Assembly (NCBI GenBank): GCA_033977485.1
Contig: CM066983.1
Location: 105,027,080 to 105,091,079 of the forward strand
Direction of reading: 5' to 3'
DNA length: 64,000 bases
From: Hydrangea macrophylla
Taxonomy: Eukaryota; Streptophyta; Magnoliopsida; Cornales; Hydrangeaceae
In this document: positions 11,607-22,324 of the stretch, in pieces
Position numbering within the stretch: the stretch's first letter is position 1
How the letters are laid out: the number at the start of each line of letters is the position of its first letter
Translations under genes and position numbers: made by a program
The notes under the pieces: model-generated
What the model was told of the DNA's origin: nothing
The model's database searches: none
Seen by the model: the letters and a program-made list of their open reading frames with translations, nothing else

Positions 11607-12494
11607 ATCATTCCTCGGCCATAAGGGTTGTAGACACTGGAGCACCAGTTTTAGGTATCCTTTTCACTTGTTTTAATCAGCTTTCTATTTCTCTAACTGA
11701 TTTCATCTCTATTCTTGTCCAGATGCTCTTCCTAGAGAGAACCCTTTTGGGGCGACCGATATTGAGTCGGATGAGGATATCCCCCTTTCAACTCGGCAAC
11801 GTCGTAACGTTGCCGCGGCTACCGTTAAATCGGCCAAGGTATTGAATTTTTCCTTGTGCTTTGCTTTCGCATATGTACAATTTTTTGACGCTAACCAATA
11901 CTTGATTTGATTTTAGGGGGCTGGTGGTGCTGCTACCAAGAAGACCGGCCAGGCGGCGATGAAGCCTCCAACCTCTCGGGCAAAGATGCCTCTGCCTCCA
12001 AAATCTCCATTGAAACCAACAATTCCAACACCCTCTTCCCAACCTGCCCCTGTGGAGACAGCCCCTCAGATGTCCTATGATCAGCTGATGGCCGAGCTTC
12101 AACGATTAAGAGGGCTGGATGAGGCCAGGCAGGCCATCCTGCGTGGTGGTGCCGATATATTATCGCCCGCAACTGACAGCACCGGTGCTGGTGATACCGT
12201 GGAGACTACAGAGGATGAGAGACCCTCTGGATCGGATCGCAATGATCCCATCGATCTCAGTGATCCTGGGACTCCTCGGGATGCTGAGGCTATGGGTGAG
12301 CAATCTATTCCTGATCATACAGCTTCCACCGATGTTTCCCATACCGAGACATCGGCCTCGCCACCGGTACCAATGCAAGTACCCGTTGTGCCACAACCCC
12401 CACCGGCGGCTTCCTCGACTAGCTCTCCCTCAGTCCAGGTAGCTTAACTCATCGACTGACCTTCTCCTGATTGCTTCGTTATTATGCTTGTGCC
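11602..12494 (+). pseudogene. Antisense-gene block: exons 2-3 of the PMD-associated gene (second copy)
   Basis: Duplicate of 15887-16779 (constant offset of 4285) with only a couple of substitutions. It holds the end of exon 1, intron 1 (11655-11722), exon 2, intron 2 (11839-11916), exon 3 (P/S/T-rich, containing MSYDQLMAELQRLRGLDEA) and the beginning of intron 3 from 12439. It is cut inside intron 3 at ...GCTTGTGCC, where it joins an LTR fragment without microhomology. Non-functional by truncation. Confidence 0.8.
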
Positions 12495-13356
12495 AATGTT
12501 GCACCACATGCCATATTTATAAACTTGCTTGCACAACCGCTCATGTTAGTGGGGATCATGGAGTAGTGGGGTACGTGGCCCCTAGTTTCTAGGCATATAT
12601 TAATTTATGCTCCCACTATGTCCCATGATCAACTTCCATGATTTGTGTGATGATCCCACTTCTGCCGCATTCCTTTCTTCTCGCAACTGCTTTTTCTTCC
12701 ACCTCAGCATGTTCTGAAGACCCACGTTCTCATTCCTACTTGACTATTTTCCAAGTGAATTTACGACCGATTGTGTTTCTCTGTGTAGCTTCCGCTGATG
12801 ATATTACTCGGCCTTCTCTTTAGTAGGAAACCTACTCGTGTCTCTCGGTCTTACCCCGATGTTGCTTCTTATCCTTACTAATCCCATGGACTGCTGTTAT
12901 CCTTCTCTGGTCCTGTTACTGCAAGATCTACAGAGAAAGTCCTCGGCCTTATCCGTTAATGCCGAGGCGTCACTGATCTTTTCCGATATCGGCCTTATTT
13001 GTTGAGATCGATATCTATATTAGAGCCGTTTTGTCATTGCCGATATTAGGACTCAAATGGTAATAAACCAATTTGGAATCGGTCCTATTTTACCGAAGGT
13101 AGGGCTGCAGTTGAGGCTACTCTGCTACTAGTCATACTAAGGTACTTCTCTGAGAACTTCATACCAATTGGTCCTCGGTCTTGATACCGATATTCTTATT
13201 TGGAACGTATCATCTTTATCAGTCGCTTGATCAAATATCGGTCTTCCTGAGTCATCGGCCTTGTCCTCGTTCATCTGCCTACGTGGTCTGGTGATAACGT
13301 CCTGAGCCCACATGACCGTCACGTGCCCTGGGAAACCCTAATTTAGGGTGTAAACA
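12495..13356 (-). repeat. Element B LTR fragment (U3 plus part of R, minus orientation)
   Basis: Reverse complement of about 21040-21901, ending in the correct LTR terminus GTAAACA at 13356. It continues directly into the polypurine tract and the upstream region of the PMD gene. This block therefore preserves the natural 3' LTR/PPT/antisense-gene order of the family (element reading leftwards). Confidence 0.85.
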
Positions 13357-13654
13357 ATGCCCCCAAAACGTCTTGTCAAACGTAGCTTCGTCAGTTTGAT
13401 GAGACGTTTTGAATTCAAATTTTAAATATCAACTGGAAATTGGCGGCGTACGGCTCCACGTGGCATCCCCCCAATAGTCCTTCCTGCCTCGTTTCTTGAA
13501 TCGAGGCGTGCCTCTTGGGAACTCGTTCCCAAATCATAATGACCCCTTTCTGTCATCTATATAAGTCACTTACCCTTGTCATTTTCCATTCCATGCTTAT
13601 TTTCTTGCCTTAATATTTTCTCGAGAAAATATTTTCTTTCCTTTTCAAATTTCC
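13357..13654 (+). promoter_or_regulatory. PPT, PPT hairpin and antisense-gene promoter
   Basis: Between the LTR end and the ATG at 13655. The C-run GCCCCC (13359-13364) is the polypurine tract on the minus strand. It abuts an 18 bp, two-mismatch inverted repeat with a 12 nt loop (13364-13411). CTATATAAG at 13557-13565 is a good TATA box about 90 bp upstream of the PMD-gene ATG, reading plus, i.e. antisense to the retrotransposon. Identical sequence lies inverted at 20742-21039. Confidence 0.65.
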
Positions 13655-13983
13655 ATGGCGTCCTCTTCTGCTCCCAGTGTTTCCCAAACCGCCGGCGCCA
13701 CCTCTCCTTCTCCTACTGCCACTGAAACTGTGCCGGTGGTTAAAACTAATGCTACCGCCGTTAAGCGAGCCCTTGAGACTATTCCTGGGCTGATAAATCC
13801 TCAGGTATTAACCCCTTCATCTTCTGGTTCAATGGGACTTGGTCCCTCCTTCGATTCTTTCCCTCCATCTTCTTTGGACCCATACTTTCCCTTAGTTGTA
13901 GATGATAACGAATTACTTTATCGTTCTTCTTCCTTTGATTGGGGTTCTCAGTACACCCCTTCCAATCCTTTGAGGAATTGGCC
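13655..13983 (+). pseudogene. Antisense PMD gene, N-terminal fragment
   Basis: Starts MASSSAPSVSQTAGATSPSP and runs through NPLRNWP, then is cut at GCC (13981-13983), a 3 nt microhomology with a pol integrase fragment. The longer versions are on the minus strand at 19955-20741 and 14411-15574. One substitution (A for T in PTATETV/PTTTETV) separates this copy from the 20741 copy. The start codon is supported by the TATA box 90 bp upstream. Confidence 0.75.
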
Positions 13984-14192
13984 GAGGTATCAAGATCCTT
14001 AATTCAACGCCGTATTTTGCTCAAGGGAATGGACAGGCCGAATCATCCAATAAAACAATCAAAGGAATAATCGAAAAAATGGTGGAAGGCAATCCTAGGA
14101 TATGGCACGAGCTATTATCTGAGGCTTTGTGGGCATATCGGACATCTAAAAGATCAGCAACAAACATAACTCCTTTCATGCTGACTTACGGT
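13981..14192 (+). pseudogene. Tat integrase fragment (plus orientation)
   Basis: Inverted copy of a stretch of 18070-18280. It encodes AQGNGQAESSNKTIKGIIEK, with the catalytic glutamate of the DDE triad, and VEGNPRIWHELLSEALWAYR. Apart from small differences (CAACGCC for the CAATGCC expected from the main pol) it is identical. It is joined at 14192/14193 to an LTR fragment. Confidence 0.8.
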
Positions 14193-14410
14193 GACTCAAA
14201 TGGTAATAAACCAATTTGGAATCGGTCCTATTTTACCGAAGTTAGGGCTGCAGTTGAGGCTACTCTGCTACTAGTCATACTAAGGTACTTCTCTGAGAAC
14301 TTCATACCAATTGGTCCTCGGTCTTGATACCGATATTCTTATTTGGAACGTATCATCTTTATCAGTCGCTTGATCAAATATCGGTCTTCCTGAGTCATCG
14401 GCCTTGTCCT
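14193..14410 (-). repeat. Element B LTR fragment (U3, minus orientation)
   Basis: Third copy of the U3 stretch GACTCAAATGGTAATAAACC...GGCCTTGTCCT also found at 13049-13267 and 24481-24698. Both ends are abrupt junctions. Confidence 0.85.
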
Positions 14411-15574
14411 TGACCGCCCTGACATGGAACGGTTGAGGGTCCGAAAAGGGGGAATAGGAATAAGTTGTTTTAACCCGAGTTGGCGGGCTAAAGCAGGAGC
14501 ATTATAATATTCCACCCCACACTTGTTATTGCGAGGGGGAATAACAGGACTATACAATAAATCTCGGCCAACTAGGAAGCTGGCCCAGATTGCTTCATGC
14601 TCTTTTGTCTCAGCCTCAGGAGCCTGGCCAGGACTGTGGAGAAGCCAGCTCGGACATCTAAGTCGAGGATGAAAAGGAAGGAACTGCTGGGGGGATCGGT
14701 TACCCATATGTTCGTAGAAGAAGGAAAAAAGGTGCTCAAAAGAAAGGCCCATGGGGCTGATACCGGCAAAATGAAAAGCAAAGGCCGAGGAATGTTCGGG
14801 TAGAATGGTGGGATCGAAGTGGTCAACTGAGCATTTCTCAGGAAAATAAGATTGGAGCCAACATTGAAGGAGCCAGAGGGCTCCTCCCGAGTTTTTAAAA
14901 TCGGAAAAAATAAGTTCAAGAATACCCCGGTAGAGATGAGAAAGGGCGAGAGGAGCAAGAGCAAGTCTTCGACCCTCGGCCAACGCAAGAGCAATATGAG
15001 TATATTCTTGAGTAACGGCGTATGAGGCCGAGCAAAACACAAAGCGGTTCAGCCAGTAGACCAGGAAAGCAATGTGTTCCTGGTCAGAAACTTCCCCTTG
15101 TCCCATACAGGCTACTATAAAAGGACCAAAGCCAGTAACAACCCTGGAACCCTTGCCCGATGTGGTCCTAGGGTATTCGAATTCGAGATTGGAGGAAAGG
15201 TTGAGAGTGACTTCCTCACCGTGAGCGGAAAGACCGGTAAGGAAGCAAACATCCTGAATTGTCGGACTCATGAGACCGCAACGAAAAAAGAAAGCATTGG
15301 CCGAAGTCGACCAGAAGAATAAAGAAGAAAAGAAGAGAGGTTTGTCAAGAAGGAACTTCTCACGGCTCAGCATAATGGCATCATAGATGTCAAGGGCCTT
15401 CCACAAGTCCCTTTTCACCTCCACCAATCGGTCTACCCAAGAAATCCAATCAGGAGAAGGAATAGGCCAATTCCTCAAAGGATTGGAAGGGGTGTACTGA
15501 GAACCCCAATCAAAGGAAGAAGAACGATAAAGTAATTCGTTATCATCTACAACTAAGGGAAAGTATGGGTCCAA
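14411..15574 (-). pseudogene. Antisense-gene block carrying the plant mobile domain (most complete copy)
   Basis: The minus-strand frame (14339-15697, 452 residues) includes DPYFPLVVDDNELLYRSSSF, WISWVDRLVEVKRDLWKALD and then a plant mobile domain (PMD, aminotransferase-like) core: FFWSTSANAFFFRCGLMSPT, IQDVCFLTGLSAHGEEV, and the C-terminal half with GILELIFSDFKNSGGALWLL and RCPSWLLHSPGQAPE. The first ~40 residues come from an artificial junction at 15573-15576 and the last ~20 from LTR DNA, so neither end is native. PMD proteins (MAIN/MAIL family) are nuclear plant proteins, and the domain is also known from transposons. In this family the gene runs antisense to gag-pol. Function inside the element is unknown. 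Confidence 0.75.
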
Positions 15575-15575
15575 A

Positions 15576-17497
15576 TTTGAGAAGTTCTTTAAATTCAAAT
15601 TTGACCCGAGATATCCCGAGATCATGCGGTCCGATATGAAGTGGCATTTGAGGGCACTTGAGCGGGAACACAAGGATAAAACCGCAAGGGCATACAAAAA
15701 GTACCTCCAGACGGTTGACTATTCATCCGTTATGCCCTTCGAGCAATTCTTCAAGCCCTTTGAATGTCGTCCTCCTCCCTTGCCTGAGGCCGATTTTGCA
15801 ATTGCGATTCCGATGGTGGATAAACAGGCGTCAATGGCTGAAGCATGGGAGAGGGTTACTTATACCGGATGGCATGATCTCGGCAAGGTTGATCATTCCT
15901 CGGCCATAAGGGTTGTAGACACTGGAGCACCAGTTTTAGGTATCCTTTTCACTTGTTTTAATCAGCTTTCTATTTCTCTAACTGATTTCATCTCTATTCT
16001 TGTCCAGATGCTCTTCCTAGAGAGAACCCTTCTGGGGCGACCGATATTGAGTCGGATGAGGATATCCCCCTTTCAACTCGGCAACGTCGTAACGTTGCCG
16101 CGGCTACCGTTAAATCGGCCAAGGTATTGAATTTTTCCTTGTGCTTTGCTTTCGCATATGTACAATTTTTTGACGCTAACCAATGCTTGATTTGATTTTA
16201 GGGGGCTGGTGGTGCTGCTACCAAGAAGACCGGCCAGGCGGCGATGAAGCCTCCAACCTCTCGGGCAAAGATGCCTCTGCCTCCAAAATCTCCATTGAAA
16301 CCAACAATTCCAACACCCTCTTCCCAACCTGCCCCTGTGGAGACAGCCCCTCAGATGTCCTATGATCAGCTGATGGCCGAGCTTCAACGATTAAGAGGGC
16401 TGGATGAGGCCAGGCAGGCCATCCTGCGTGGTGGTGCCGATATATTATCGCCCGCAACTGACAGCACCGGTGCTGGTGATACCGTGGAGACTACAGAGGA
16501 TGAGAGACCCTCTGGATCGGATCGCAATGATCCCATCGATCTCAGTGATCCTGGGACTCCTCGGGATGCTGAGGCTATGGGTGAGCAATCTATTCCTGAT
16601 CATACAGCTTCCACCGATGTTTCCCATACCGAGACATCGGCCTCGCCACCGGTACCAATGCAAGTACCCGTTGTGCCACAACCCCCACCGGCGGCTTCCT
16701 CGACTAGCTCTCCCTCAGTCCAGGTAGCTTAACTCATCGACTGACCTTCTCCTGATTGCTTCGTTATTATGCTTGTGCCTAATAGTTGTATTTTTGTGCA
16801 GGTTCCTAGTTCTTTTCCAATTCCTGACTTTAGTTCGGTTACTTCCATTGACGCCTTCTTCGCTCTTCTTGACCCTGAGAAGCTTCTTCAGGCCGAACCC
16901 ACGGTAGCCCAGGCCAGCGCTGCTCCCTCCACTGCTGAATATCAAAGGGCTGAGGAATGGTTCAGGACTACCGTTCAGAGGAAACTTTCCCAGCTTCCTG
17001 ATTTTGAAGAATTTCATTCGGCTATGGGCCTTTTGCTCTCTTGTCTGAACATATCCGATGAGATGAAGGCCGATCTACGGAGTTTGCAGGTTAGATTACC
17101 CGATTATCTTAATAGGCACCGGGCAGCCACCAAGGTCGTGTCTGAGATTGAGGAGAAATCCCGAGAGCGAAAAGCCCGAGTAGACAGTCTTGCGGCCTGC
17201 AAGGTTCAATATGGGACTTCTAAAGTCATGAAGGAGCGCCTTCTGCAGGAGAAAACAAGGCTCGAGTCTGAGCTGGCCAAGATTCAGAAAGAACTAGACA
17301 ATGCCGATGCTGGCCTGGCTTTATCTGAGAATGCTATTCTTGATATCGGCCGATCCGCGCGAGAGCATGTCGAGGTTTTGACTAGGACTGCTGCAGAAGC
17401 GAGTCGATGGGAGGCCGACAAGACTAACGCCGAGAAGGAACTGGAATACCTAGATCAAGCTTGGGAGGAGCTTAGACTTAAATTTGCTAGGAAATAA
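15576..17497 (+). CDS. Antisense PMD-associated gene, C-terminal exons with three introns
   Basis: This is the longest intact part of the family's extra gene, on the plus strand, antisense to the adjoining pol. Exon 1 (to 15939) encodes FKFDPRYPE...EQFFKPFECRPPPLPE. Introns with GT-AG borders lie at 15940-16007, 16124-16201 and 16724-16801. Removing them keeps one frame from 15624 to the stop at 17497: exon 2 is acidic (ESDEDIP), exon 3 is P/S/T-rich with MSYDQLMAELQRLRGLDEA, and exon 4 is a long charged coiled coil (heptad-like, many K/E/L) ending LKFARK. The phase consistency of three introns is strong evidence for a genuinely spliced gene. Because it is antisense to the genomic RNA, its introns would survive retrotransposition. 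In this copy the PMD-encoding 5' part is detached (junction at 15573-15576), so the copy is broken. The role is unknown. Confidence 0.7.
15940..16007 (+). other. Intron 1 of the antisense PMD-associated gene
   Basis: 68 bp. Donor TTTTAG|GTATCC, acceptor CTTGTCCAG|AT, pyrimidine-rich before the acceptor. Phase 1 junction, frame preserved. Confidence 0.75.
16124..16201 (+). other. Intron 2 of the antisense PMD-associated gene
   Basis: 78 bp. Donor GCCAAG|GTATTG, acceptor TTGATTTTAG|GGG, T-rich throughout. The exon before it (116 bp plus one carried base) is exactly 39 codons. Confidence 0.75.
16724..16801 (+). other. Intron 3 of the antisense PMD-associated gene
   Basis: 78 bp. Donor GTCCAG|GTAGCT, acceptor TTTTTGTGCAG|GTT. 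Without splicing the frame stops at GTAGCTTAA. With splicing it continues in frame into the coiled-coil exon. Confidence 0.75.
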
Positions 17498-17505
17498 TGT
17501 AATAC

Positions 17506-17536
<31 letters not shown>

Positions 17537-17629
17537 GTATGGCCGTTACAGAATGTGCGGCTAATATCATGTAACAAGTTGTATATTAATAAAACATTAA
17601 TAAAAATGAGAATTTATATCATTCATTCT
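17498..17629 (+). terminator. 3' end of antisense gene and intergenic junction with pol
   Basis: Contains a run of about 29 T residues (17508-17536) and, downstream, AATAAAA-type poly(A) signals (17587-17604, TTAATAAAACATTAATAAAA) for the plus-strand gene. The minus-strand pol stop lies at 17630. The two genes therefore converge tail to tail within ~130 bp. This is the only place where the natural pol/antisense-gene order of the family is preserved. Confidence 0.6.
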
Positions 17630-19954
17630 TCATTCATTTATTGTTACTGACTCCCAAAGGGATGGCACATATTGCTTTAAATATTTTCCATTTATCGGTC
17701 TTGCATGCATCTCACCATCTAAGTCCATTAACCGATATGCACCCCCCTTGATGACCGATGTCACCTGGAATGGTCCTTCCCATTTAGCTGACCATTTTCC
17801 ATATCGGGCATTCTTTTCACCCAGTGGTAACACAGCTTTCCAAACAAGGTCTCCCTCGCCAAACGACTTATGTTTGACCCTTTTGTTGTATGCCCGAGTA
17901 ACCCTATTCTTTTGTGCCTTGATACAATCCAAAGCTTTGAGACGAACGTCATCAAGCTCTTCCAACTCGGCCAACATTGCTTCGGTGTATTCACCTGATT
18001 CAAGGCCGAGTTGGAATGCTCGTCTTGTTGACCGGACGGTTACTTCCATAGGCAGCATTGCGTCATGACCGTAAGTCAGCATGAAAGGAGTTATGTTTGT
18101 TGCTGATCTTTTAGATGTCCGATATGCCCACAAAGCCTCAGATAATAGCTCGTGCCATATCCTAGGATTGCCTTCCACCATTTTTTCGATTATTCCTTTG
18201 ATTGTTTTATTGGATGATTCGGCCTGTCCATTCCCTTGAGCAAAATACGGCATTGAATTAAGGATCTTGATACCTCGGCTTTCTGCAAATGCCTTAACTT
18301 CATCCCCCGTGAAGACCGACCCTTGATCTGCTGTAATTGTTTCGGGAAGTCCAAATCGGTGAATTATGTGTTCACTAATGAATTTGATCACATATGCTTG
18401 ATTTACCGACTTTGCTGGTACTGCCTCCACCCATTTGGTAAAGTAATCAGTAGCTACCACAATAAAACAGTGTTGGCCTGATGATGGTGGGTATATTTTA
18501 CCAATCAGATCCATGGCCCAGCCCCGGAATGGCCACGGTCTAACGATTACCTGCATCTCGGTGGCTGGTACTCGTTGTATTGGCCCGTGCCTTTGGCATG
18601 ATTGGCATCCTTTGGCGTAGTCAATGCAATCTTTTAGCATGCTTGGCCAATAGTAATTATACCTCCTAAGAAGCCATTTCATTTTCGTACCAGCCTGGTG
18701 TGCACCACAGATTCCTTCGTGTACTTCGGCCATCACTTTCATGGCCTCGAGTTTGTCTAAACATCTTAACAAATTTTCATCCTTTACGCTCTTTTTAAAC
18801 AACTCACCATCCAATAAGACATACTTGACCGATGACAGCTTGGTTTTTCTCTCGGCCACTCTGTTTGGGCATAAGAGGCATTTAATTATTGGATCTCTCC
18901 AATCGTGATCATCCGTGATCACCGAGAAAATTTCTGTTGCCATTTCTCGTTGCCTTACTGAAGGCAAGATTCTCCTTTGCACTCTTATCAATTTTTCGCT
19001 ATCGGTTACCTCCAATTTTGTTCCCGATGCGACTTGTGCTAGATTATCGGCCTCGTCATTATAGGCACGAGCAACGTGTTGGACCCTAACGTCATCAAAC
19101 TCTCGTAATAATTGCAAGGCGATTGAGTTGAAAGGTAGCAACTCCCAACTCTTACACCTAAACTCACCACTTAATTGGCCAATCACTAAGTTTGAATCGC
19201 CGATGATATGGATTGCTGATATATCCATTTCGGCCATGATTTCAAGGCCGATGATCAGTGCTTCGTATTCTGCCTGGTTACTAGAGCATTCAAACTCTAG
19301 TTTAAACGAGAAGACGGTTTTCCGTTTTCTTGGTGATATTACAATTATCCCTGCCCCTGCGCCGTCGTCATTTTTGGATCCGTCAAATATTAACGTCCAA
19401 GGGGTCAGAGAAATTGTTGATAACAGAGTGGAATCAATTGCCTCATTAAGTTCTGGACCGACATCCAAACAAGGGTGATCGGCCAAAAAATCAGCGAGGG
19501 CTTGGCCTTTTACCGATCTTTGTGGGACGAATTGGAATGTGAACTCCATCATTGCTAGGGTCCATTTCCCTATACGTCCACGCATAATTGGTCTTGATAA
19601 CATGTATTTAATGACGTCTGTCTGACAAATCAAGTAAACCAACACAGGAAGCATATATACTCTTAATTTTTGTGAAGAAAAATACAAGGCTAGGCATAAT
19701 TTTTCTATCGGCGTATATTTACGCTCGACAGGAGTTAATACTCTACTCAAATAATAAACAGCTTGTTCTTTTCCCCATTCATTATCCTGTGCCAACATAC
19801 ATGCTATAGACTCTTCGGAGGCCGACAAGTATAACTTAAGTGGCCTTTTTCTTCTTGGAGGCATGATCACTGGTGGTTCAGACAAATATTGTTTGATAGC
19901 TTCAAAGGCCTTTTGATGCTGACTTTCCCATTTGAACTCTTCCTCGGCCTTAAG
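17630..19954 (-). pseudogene. Tat pol: RNase H, archaeal-type RNase H, integrase
   Basis: An open frame of ~775 residues on the minus strand, missing protease and RT. In order: the end of the RT/RNase H region (LKLYLSASEESIACMLAQ, roughly residues 50-70); a second RNase H with TLIFDGSKNDDGAGAGI (about 197-213) and ARAYNDEADNLAQVASG; the integrase HHCC zinc module (HEGICGAHQ...CQSCQRH, about 425-470); and the DDE core with the aspartates in AMDLIGK and ADQGSVF and the glutamate in AESSNKT. A C-terminal integrase tail (KSFGEGDLVWKAVLP, KWEGPFQVTSVIKGGAYRL) ends at YVPSLWESVTINE. Two RNase H domains are the hallmark of the Tat lineage. The apparent N-terminus (MCFARPHTPLL) comes from the PMD gene through a 14 nt microhomology, CTTGAGTAACGGCG (19955-19968). 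Confidence 0.85.
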
Positions 19955-20741
19955 CTTGAGTAACGGCGTATGAGGCCGAGCAAAACACAAAGCGGTTCAG
20001 CCAGTAGACCAGGAAAGCAATGTGTTCCTGGTCAGAAACTTCCCCTTGTCCCATACAGGCTACTATAAAAGGACCAAAGCCAGTAACAACCCTGGAACCC
20101 TTGCCCGATGTGGTCCTAGGGTATTCGAATTCGAGATTGGAGGAAAGGTTGAGAGTGACTTCCTCACCGTGAGCGGAAAGACCGGTAAGGAAGCAAACAT
20201 CCTGAATTGTCGGACTCATGAGACCGCAACGAAAAAAGAAAGCATTGGCCGAAGTCGACCAGAAGAATAAAGAAGAAAAGAAGAGAGGTTTGTCAAGAAG
20301 GAACTTCTCACGGCTCAGCATAATGGCATCATAGATGTCAAGGGCCTTCCACAAGTCCCTTTTCACCTCCACCAATCGGTCTACCCAAGAAATCCAATCA
20401 GGAGAAGGAATAGGCCAATTCCTCAAAGGATTGGAAGGGGTGTACTGAGAACCCCAATCAAAGGAAGAAGAACGATAAAGTAATTCGTTATCATCTACAA
20501 CTAAGGGAAAGTATGGGTCCAAAGAAGATGGAGGGAAAGAATCGAAGGAGGGACCAAGTCCCATTGAACCAGAAGATGAAGGGGTTAATACCTGAGGATT
20601 TATCAGCCCAGGAATAGTCTCAAGGGCTCGCTTAACGGCGGTAGCATTAGTTTTAACCACCGGCACAGTTTCAGTGGTAGTAGGAGAAGGAGAGGTGGCG
20701 CCGGCGGTTTGGGAAACACTGGGAGCAGAAGAGGACGCCAT
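19955..20741 (-). pseudogene. Antisense PMD gene, N-terminal half
   Basis: Minus-strand frame starting at the natural ATG (20741, MASSSAPSVSQTAGATSPSP) through a proline/serine-rich leader (NPQVLTPSSSGSMGL), then DPYFPLVVDDNELLYRSSSF and the first half of the PMD (FFWSTSANAFFFRCGLMSPT, IQDVCFLTGLSAHGEEV). It is cut at YAVTQ, where the 14 nt microhomology joins it to pol. Here the PMD gene is in its natural position beside the PPT and LTR (20742-22292), antisense to the element reading rightwards. Confidence 0.8.
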
Positions 20742-21039
20742 GGAAATTTGAAAAGGAAAGAAAATATTTTCTCGAGAAAATATTAAGGCAAGAAAATAAG
20801 CATGGAATGGAAAATGACAAGGGTAAGTGACTTATATAGATGACAGAAAGGGGTCATTATGATTTGGGAACGAGTTCCCAAGAGGCACGCCTCGATTCAA
20901 GAAACGAGGCAGGAAGGACTATTGGGGGGATGCCACGTGGAGCCGTACGCCGCCAATTTCCAGTTGATATTTAAAATTTGAATTCAAAACGTCTCATCAA
21001 ACTGACGAAGCTACGTTTGACAAGACGTTTTGGGGGCAT
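20742..21039 (+). promoter_or_regulatory. PMD-gene promoter (minus), PPT hairpin and polypurine tract (plus)
   Basis: Inverted equivalent of 13357-13654. On the minus strand it holds the TATA box (CTATATAAG) of the PMD gene. On the plus strand, the two arms CAAAACGTCT (20985-20994) and AGACGTTTTG (21023-21032) extend inward with TCAAAC/GTTTGA into one 18 bp stem with two mismatches and a 12 nt loop. The 3' arm runs directly into the polypurine tract TTTTGGGGGCAT (to 21039). The LTR starts at 21040. Confidence 0.7.
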
Positions 21040-22292
21040 TGTTTACACCCTAAATTAGGGTTTCCCAGGGCACGTGACGGTCATGTGGGCTCAGGACGTT
21101 ATCACCAGACCACGTAGGCAGATGAACGAGGACAAGGCCGATGACTCAGGAAGACCGATATTTGATCAAGCGACTGATAAAGATGATACGTTCCAAATAA
21201 GAATATCGGTATCAAGACCGAGGACCAATTGGTATGAAGTTCTCAGAGAAGTACCTTAGTATGACTAGTAGCAGAGTAGCCTCAACTGCAGCCCTAACTT
21301 CGGTAAAATAGGACCGATTCCAAATTGGTTTATTACCATTTGAGTCCTAATATCGGCAATGACAAAACGGCTCTAATATAGATATCGATCTCAACAAATA
21401 AGGCCGATATCGGAAAAGATCAGTGACGCCTCGGCATTAACGGATAAGGCCGAGGACTTTCTCTGTAGATCTTGCAGTAACAGGACCAGAGAAGGATAAC
21501 AGCAGTCCATGGGATTAGTAAGGATAAGAAGCAACATCGGGGTAAGACCGAGAGACACGAGTAGGTTTCCTACTAAAGAGAAGGCCGAGTAATATCATTA
21601 GCGGAAGCTACACAGAGAAACACAATCGGTCGTAAATTCACTTGGAAAATAGTCAAGTAGGAATGAGAACGTGGGTCTTCAGAACATGCTGAGGTGGAAG
21701 AAAAAGCAGTTGCGAGAAGAAAGGAATGCGGCAGAAGTGGGATCATCACACAAATCATGGAAGTTGATCATGGGACATAGTGGGAGCATAAATTAATATA
21801 TGCCTAGAAACTAGGGGCCACGTACCCCACTACTCCATGATCCCCACTAACATGAGCGGTTGTGCAAGCAAGTTTATAAATATGGCATGTGGTGCAACAT
21901 TTTAAAGGGGCTAACACACACGCCACTTCTGCTCTAGCAGACCTTTTTATCTTTTCCTCATAACAATACTTTGTTCTTGAGTGATTTCTGAGAGTTTCTG
22001 TTCTCAACTTGCTTTGCTTGCTTCGAGTGATTGTAATCGTATTTAAATCCATTAATGAAGATGTTGTTGAAGGTATTCTTGATTTCCAGTAATTAATTTG
22101 TTCCTTTCTTTTCATTTGTAGTTTTACTTACTTGCATCAGAGTAGAGTGAAGACCCATTTACTGTTAGTAAATCACATTTATTAGCGGTCGTTTGATTTA
22201 GAAGTTAGATTAGGTTACGTCAACCTCTTTTTGAGTCCACGTGGACTCTGGCACGCCCAGCACACACCAACACAAGATATTTATTGCCAACA
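21040..22292 (+). repeat. Element B family: the only complete LTR (plus orientation)
   Basis: 1253 bp, TGTTTACACC...TTGCCAACA, with correct TG/CA ends, PPT before it and PBS after it. A TATA box TATAAATA lies at 21874-21881, so R probably begins near 21905. U3 contains many CGGCC/GCCGA and GATATCGG-like words. As arranged (PMD gene, PPT, LTR, PBS, gag) this LTR serves as both 3' and 5' LTR, as in a one-LTR circle or a tandem pair. Confidence 0.9.
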
Positions 22293-22297
22293 ATTTT

Positions 22298-22316
22298 TGG
22301 CACGCCCGGTGGGACC
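22298..22316 (+). promoter_or_regulatory. Primer binding site of element B family
   Basis: TGGCACGCCCGGTGGGACC begins five bases after the LTR end, the expected place for a minus-strand primer site. The 3' terminal TGG complements the CCA of a tRNA. I do not assign the tRNA. Confidence 0.75.
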
Positions 22317-22324
22317 AGTGTCAA

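Noticed and set aside
14339..15697. Intact 452-residue host PMD gene
   Set aside because: Both ends come from junctions with other retroelement blocks, and the same sequence sits beside PPT and LTR elsewhere in element B, so it is element cargo.
22241..22324. Upstream ATG giving a longer gag in element B
   Set aside because: It starts inside the LTR and runs across the PBS; the ATG at 22325 is the natural start.
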